This document shows positions 12,136 to 15,637 of a stretch of DNA of 15,637 bases, one piece after another. The notes beneath the pieces were generated by a model. That model was given only the letters and a program-made list of their open reading frames with translations, ran no database searches and was not told the DNA's origin. Within the stretch, counting starts at the first letter, position 1. Each line of letters starts with the position of its first letter. Location of the stretch: the NCBI GenBank assembly GCA_902766185.1, contig CACXCQ010000184.1:1-15637 (forward strand), read 5' to 3'. Both the position numbers and the translations under genes were made by a program. The stretch is from an uncultured Eubacteriales bacterium. Its GTDB lineage: Bacteria; Bacillota; Clostridia; Peptostreptococcales; Anaerovoracaceae.

Positions 12136-12925
12136 AATCAAAACTGCCGCGACAGTATTATACGATAAGGAAAGAGAAGCAGAATATGAGCTTCTGTACG
12201 ACCTGCACACCCACACCACCTATTCCCACGGCAAGGGAAGCGTGGAGGACAACGTGCGGGCGGCCATGAGCAAGGGGCTGGGCTATATCGCCATTTCCGA
12301 TCACGGACCAGGGCATCTGTTCTACGGAATCAACCGGAACGATTTCGCCTATCTCAAGACCGATATCGAGAAGATGAACGTGAAGTTTCCCAAGCTGATG
12401 GTGAAGATGAGCGTGGAGGCCAATACCGTCCACGGCGGCAATGGGCTGGACATCAAGCCGGAGGAATTCGAGGAGTTTGACTTTGTCATCGCCGGATTCC
12501 ATTTCGGACTGTTCGGGTGCAGCTCCGTCCACAACTGGCTGTGGAGCCACGGCCTGAAGTGGGGAGAGGAGAAGCTGCGCAAGAAGAATACGGACATGAT
12601 CATCCACGCCCTGCGTTCAAACGATATCGCCATCCTGACGCATCCCGGAGACAAGGGACCGTTTGATATCCTCGCCATCGCGGAAGTGTGCGCGGAGACG
12701 AATACTCTTATGGAGATCAACTGCCGGCACGATCATCTGACGGAGGAGGAGATCCGCATCGCCATGAGCGTTGCGTCGGTGAAGTTCATCCTCAGCTCCG
12801 ATGCCCACGAGCCGGAGAAGGTAGGAAACTGCCAGGCCGGGTTCGACCGGGCCATGCGGGCCGGGCTGAATCCGGAACGGATCGTGAACATCGCCCGCAG
12901 ACAGACGCCGCTGAGAGAAGGATAG
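12125..12925 (+). CDS. PHP-domain metal-dependent phosphoesterase
   Basis: The 266-residue product has the metal-binding motifs of the PHP family: DLHTHTTYSHG (H28, H30, H35), ISDHGPGH (D59, H60), SVEANTVHG (E98), IAGFHFG (H126), ILTHPGD (H173) and SSDAHEP (D226, H228). PHP enzymes hydrolyse phosphate esters at a trinuclear metal site; the group between murB and rapZ is conserved in Clostridia, but its substrate is not settled. The start is a TTG at 12125, supported by GGAGG (12111-12115) nine bases upstream; no ATG lies in frame before the catalytic motif. It overlaps murB and ends four bases before rapZ, so the three are one transcript. Confidence 0.9.
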   Translation: MENEIKTAATVLYDKEREAEYELLYDLHTHTTYSHGKGSVEDNVRAAMSKGLGYIAISDHGPGHLFYGINRNDFAYLKTDIEKMNVKFPKLMVKMSVEANTVHGGNGLDIKPEEFEEFDFVIAGFHFGLFGCSSVHNWLWSHGLKWGEEKLRKKNTDMIIHALRSNDIAILTHPGDKGPFDILAIAEVCAETNTLMEINCRHDHLTEEEIRIAMSVASVKFILSSDAHEPEKVGNCQAGFDRAMRAGLNPERIVNIARRQTPLREG

Positions 12926-12929
12926 ATCA

Positions 12930-13775
12930 ATGCAGACCATCATCATCACCGGCCTTTCCGGTGCAGGAAAAACCCAGGCCATCGACTGTCTGGAGGATAT
13001 GGGATACTACTGTATCGACAATATGCCGCCGGCCCTTATCCGCGCCTTCGTCGATCTGACCAGCTCCGGCCACGCGGTGGATAAGGTGGCTTTCGTGGTG
13101 GACGTGCGCAGCAGAGCCTTCTTTGATGATTTCCTCAGCACTCTGGAGGAGATGGACCGGCAGGGGTTCGATTACAAGCTTCTGTACCTCGAGGCAAACG
13201 ACTCGGTGCTTCTGCGGCGGTTCAGCGAGACCCGCAGGGTGCATCCGCTGTCCGTGGAAGGAACGGTGGCATCCGGGATCGCCCGCGAGAGGGAAATGCT
13301 TCGGGAGATCCGGGCCTGCGCGGATCACATCATCGACACGTCCAACATGAAGACTGCCCAGCTGTGGACGGAACTGAGGGTGCTTCTGACCTCCGAGGAG
13401 AGCCGCAGCACATTCATGATCAATGTCATGTCCTTTGGATTCAAGAAGGGCACCCCCATGACGGCGGATCTGGTGTTCGACACCAGGTTCATTCCCAACC
13501 CGTACTATGTCCAGTCTTTGCGGAATCTGACGGGGAACAACAAGAAGGTGAGCCGGTTCGTGCTGAAGCACGAGATCACCCAGACCTTCCTGGAGCGGGT
13601 GTGCGATCTGGTGGATACGCTGATCCCTTACTACATGAAGGAGGGGAAGTACGGACTGAATATCGCAGTGGGCTGCACGGGCGGACATCACCGGTCGGTG
13701 GCGGTGGCCAACGAGATCCATCGCAGACTCCGGGAGAGCGGGCACCGGGCCACAGTGGAGCACCGCGATCTGTAG
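12930..13775 (+). CDS. rapZ: RapZ-family nucleotide-binding adaptor (YvcJ-like)
   Basis: The 281-residue product begins with a P-loop, ITGLSGAGKTQAIDCLED (Walker A at residues 8-15), followed by YYCIDNMPPALI, VVDVRSRAFF, TRRVHPLS and later GFKKGTPMTADLVFDTRFIPNP. It ends with VGCTGGHHRSVAVAN (247-261). These are the signatures of the RapZ/YvcJ family. In E. coli RapZ guides RNase E to the GlmZ small RNA and so sets GlmS levels; in Firmicutes YvcJ binds nucleotides and affects competence, with no known GlmZ. Placement after murB and the PHP gene and close to whiA is the normal neighbourhood. AAGGA (12917-12921) is the ribosome binding site. Confidence 0.97.
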   Translation: MQTIIITGLSGAGKTQAIDCLEDMGYYCIDNMPPALIRAFVDLTSSGHAVDKVAFVVDVRSRAFFDDFLSTLEEMDRQGFDYKLLYLEANDSVLLRRFSETRRVHPLSVEGTVASGIAREREMLREIRACADHIIDTSNMKTAQLWTELRVLLTSEESRSTFMINVMSFGFKKGTPMTADLVFDTRFIPNPYYVQSLRNLTGNNKKVSRFVLKHEITQTFLERVCDLVDTLIPYYMKEGKYGLNIAVGCTGGHHRSVAVANEIHRRLRESGHRATVEHRDL

Positions 13776-13807
13776 CGGTTTTCTCCATCATGATTGAGGA
13801 TGGAATC

Positions 13808-13835
13808 TTTACAGAATAAAATAATGTGATAGAAT
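13808..13835 (+). promoter_or_regulatory. promoter of the BKACE gene
   Basis: TTTACA (13808-13813), a 16-base spacer, and TAGAAT (13830-13835), five of six matches in each box. It lies in the 129-base gap after rapZ. A GGTTC/GAACC inverted repeat follows in the leader near 13847-13862. Confidence 0.7.
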
Positions 13836-13904
13836 AAGCAGTGCGGGTTCACCTGAGAACCGGCAGTGTATATAAATGGTTTAAGCAGAGAGGAGAAAAC
13901 AACA

Positions 13905-14735
13905 ATGGAAAAACTGATCATTGCCGCCTGCATCTGCGGCGCAGAAGTAACGAAGGAACACAATCCGGCAGTGCCCTACACGGTCGAAGAGATCGTTCGG
14001 GAAGCCAAGTCTGCCTATGACGCGGGCGCTTCTGTCATTCACCTGCACGTTCGTGAAGACGACGGCACACCGACACAGAGCCACGAGCGTTTCCAGGAGT
14101 GCATGGACGCCATCTATGAGGTATGCCCGGATGTCATCATTCAGCCCTCTACCGGCGGCGCTGTAGGCATGACCGATGAGGAAAGACTGGACTCCACCAA
14201 CGTGACTCCGACACCGGAATTCGTTACCCTGGACTGCGGCACCTGCAACTTCGGCGGTGATGAGATCTTCGTCAATACGGACAACACCATCATCAACTTC
14301 GCGAAGACCATGCAGGAGAAGGGCATGAAGCCGGAGCTGGAGTGCTTCGACAAGGGCATGCTGGACGTGGTCCTGAAGACAGCCGGACGCAAGGGATATC
14401 TGGATATGCCCATGCACTTTGACTTCGTTCTGGGCGTTCAGATGAGCGCTACCGTCAGAGACCTGGCCTTCTGTGTGGATTCCGTTCCGCCGGGATGCAC
14501 CTGGACCGGATGCGCCATCGGCAGAGACGCCTTCAAGATCGCGGCGGCTTCCATCATCATGGGCGGACACTGCAGAATCGGTTTCGAAGACAATCTCTAC
14601 ATGGAGAAGGGCGTTCTGGCCAAGAGCAATGGTGAAATGGTCGCCAAGGTCGTAGAACTGGCGAAGCTGCTGGGCAGAGAAGTGGCGACTCCGGACGAGG
14701 CCAGAGAGATCCTGAGCATCCCCCCGAGGAAGTGA
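13905..14735 (+). CDS. beta-keto acid cleavage enzyme (BKACE, DUF849; Kce-like)
   Basis: The 276-residue product matches the zinc-dependent BKACE family, which condenses a beta-keto acid with acetyl-CoA and cleaves it to acetoacetate and a new CoA ester. Kce, the 3-keto-5-aminohexanoate cleavage enzyme of lysine fermentation, is the best known member. Visible key residues are E14 in CGAE, zinc ligands H46 and H48 in VIHLHVRE, S82 in QPSTGGAVGMT, and R224, E228 and D229 in GGHCRIGFEDNLYMEKG. AGGAG (13891-13895) sets the start. No other lysine-fermentation gene (kamA, kamDE, kdd, kal) is nearby, so the true substrate is open. It has its own promoter and terminator and sits between rapZ and whiA. 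Confidence 0.93.
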   Translation: MEKLIIAACICGAEVTKEHNPAVPYTVEEIVREAKSAYDAGASVIHLHVREDDGTPTQSHERFQECMDAIYEVCPDVIIQPSTGGAVGMTDEERLDSTNVTPTPEFVTLDCGTCNFGGDEIFVNTDNTIINFAKTMQEKGMKPELECFDKGMLDVVLKTAGRKGYLDMPMHFDFVLGVQMSATVRDLAFCVDSVPPGCTWTGCAIGRDAFKIAAASIIMGGHCRIGFEDNLYMEKGVLAKSNGEMVAKVVELAKLLGREVATPDEAREILSIPPRK

Positions 14736-14790
14736 GCGCGTCAGGAGAATGCACGGAGCCCTTTGCGGGATGACGTAAGATAGTATGTTG

Positions 14791-14822
14791 AAGTGCCGGG
14801 ATTGTGAGATTCCGGCACTTTT
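14791..14822 (+). terminator. intrinsic terminator after the BKACE gene
   Basis: AAGTGCCGG (14791-14799) pairs with CCGGCACTT (14812-14820) around a 12-base loop and ends in four T bases. The short T run suggests incomplete termination, and no strong separate whiA promoter is visible, so read-through into whiA is plausible. Confidence 0.75.
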
Positions 14823-14837
14823 CGCAATAAGACGCAG

Positions 14838-14861
14838 GCTGCCCCGTACCGGCAGCAGGAG
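14838..14861 (+). promoter_or_regulatory. hairpin abutting the whiA ribosome binding site
   Basis: GCTGCC (14838-14843) pairs with GGCAGC (14851-14856) around a seven-base loop, and the ribosome binding site AGGAG (14857-14861) begins at the next base. It could modulate access of ribosomes to whiA. Confidence 0.45.
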
Positions 14862-14866
14862 ATAAG

Positions 14867-15637
14867 ATGAGTTTTGCATCAGAGACAAAAAACGAGCTGG
14901 CGCGGATCACCCCGCAGAAGGAGTGCTGTACCATCGCGGAGATCGCCGGATTCATGCGGTTCGCCGGGAGCATCGTCCTGGCGGGCGGCGGGAAGTTCCG
15001 CGTATCCATGACCACGCCGAACAATGCGGTGGTCAGGCATTACAGAAGCCTGATCAGCCATTATTTCGAAGTGGATACGGATATCGAGGTCGGGTACGAT
15101 AAGTTCTTTGACCGGGGCAAGCAGTTCACCATCACCATCGGCCCGGAAAACAACAGTGAAATGATCCTGCGGGAAGCGGGGATCCTGATGGTCAGGCAGG
15201 GAATGAATACCATCAGCGACGGGATCGACAGCAGCCTGATCCGGACCAAGTGCTGCCGCAAGTCCTACCTGCGGGGAGCTTTTCTCGGCGCAGGTACGGT
15301 GGCCAGCCCCGACAAGAGCTATCACCTGGAGATCGTGGCGATGACGGAACGGCAGGCGAAGGATCTTCGCCGGCTGCTGAACACCTTTGACGACATCACC
15401 CCCCGGATCATTGAACGCAAAAACGGCTACGGCGTATACCTGAAGGCGCGGGAGCAGATCGCGGATACGCTGGCCATCATGGGAGCCTCCGGGCAGTACT
15501 TCGCCTTTCAGGATGTGATGATGAAGAAGGATCTGATGAATCAGACTCACCGGGCGGAGAATCTGGATAACGCCAACATCGACAAGGCGATCCGGGCAGC
15601 GCAGGAGCAGCTGGACTGGATCCGCAGGATCGAAGAG
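14867..15637 (+). CDS. whiA: DNA-binding protein WhiA, 3' end cut off by the window
   Basis: The first 257 residues are visible and in frame to the window end. They show the N-terminal domain of WhiA, related to LAGLIDADG homing endonucleases: MSFASETKNELARI at the start, IAEIAGFMRFAGSIVLAGGG, then CCRKSYLRGAFLGAGTVASP. The linker follows with GYGVYLKAREQIADTLAIMG and RAENLDNANIDKAI. The helix-turn-helix domain lies beyond the window. WhiA controls sporulation in Streptomyces; in Firmicutes it is a non-essential nucleoid-associated factor linked to cell division, chromosome segregation and metabolism. The start follows AGGAG (14857-14861). Normally yvcK precedes it; here the BKACE gene does. 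Confidence 0.96.
   Translation, partial: MSFASETKNELARITPQKECCTIAEIAGFMRFAGSIVLAGGGKFRVSMTTPNNAVVRHYRSLISHYFEVDTDIEVGYDKFFDRGKQFTITIGPENNSEMILREAGILMVRQGMNTISDGIDSSLIRTKCCRKSYLRGAFLGAGTVASPDKSYHLEIVAMTERQAKDLRRLLNTFDDITPRIIERKNGYGVYLKAREQIADTLAIMGASGQYFAFQDVMMKKDLMNQTHRAENLDNANIDKAIRAAQEQLDWIRRIEE

Noticed and set aside
13836..13904. Riboswitch in the BKACE leader
   Set aside because: Only one short inverted repeat (GGTTC/GAACC) is visible and there is no terminator or sequestering stem, so no known riboswitch class fits.
13881..14888. 335-residue open frame on the minus strand
   Set aside because: It is antisense to the BKACE gene, whose catalytic residues are all in place on the plus strand.

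Overview
The window reads as a chromosomal segment of a moderately GC-rich Firmicute, most likely a Clostridia-class anaerobe. The support is the murB / PHP / rapZ / whiA cluster near the right end, strong AGGAGG-type ribosome binding sites, sigma-A-like promoters, intrinsic terminators, and a lysine-fermentation-type beta-keto acid cleavage enzyme. No tRNA, rRNA, insertion sequence, prophage or CRISPR array was seen.

Layout. (1) 1-1413: the 3' end of a J-domain protein gene overlapping a HIRAN-domain gene, then two small genes of unknown function. (2) 1386-2732, minus strand: an MFS transporter with a Pro/Thr-rich central linker encoded by a short tandem repeat. (3) 2912-3343: a monocistronic helical orphan gene with its own promoter and terminator. 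(4) 3428-4160: a roughly 730-base gene-free stretch holding twin repeat elements, the most unusual part of the window. (5) 4161-7605: a GNAT acetyltransferase, then a stop-start-overlapping chain of a YkvA/DUF1232 membrane protein, a DEDDh exonuclease and an NTF2/SnoaL-like protein, then a protein made of two tandem GNAT domains. (6) 7681-8448: a small two-helix membrane protein convergent with a YfcE-type metallophosphoesterase. (7) 8583-9784: a MoaA-like protein with no radical-SAM cysteines, translationally coupled to a Fic-like protein with a broken catalytic motif. (8) 9820-15637: an AI-2E-family membrane protein, murB, a PHP phosphoesterase, rapZ, an orphan BKACE enzyme where yvcK is normally expected, and the start of whiA.

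The twin elements (about 3451-3675 and 3731-3965) share a 29-base header. Each carries three units of 9-base arm, 21-base variable segment and 9-base complementary arm. All six units are exactly 39 bases long. Arm sequence is nearly uniform within an element but differs between the two, with both sides of the pairing changed together. The header end plus the first arm also pairs with the last arm plus its trailer, giving an 18-base closing stem that contains compensatory changes. Conserved blocks, covarying stems and fixed-length variable segments together suggest a structured RNA family, or possibly a protein-bound DNA array, that I cannot match to any class I know.

The right end is conserved cell-envelope and central-regulation machinery. 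MurB makes UDP-MurNAc, RapZ is a nucleotide-binding adaptor, and WhiA is a division- and metabolism-linked DNA-binding protein. The BKACE gene has its own promoter and terminator, so it looks like an independent unit placed inside this cluster.
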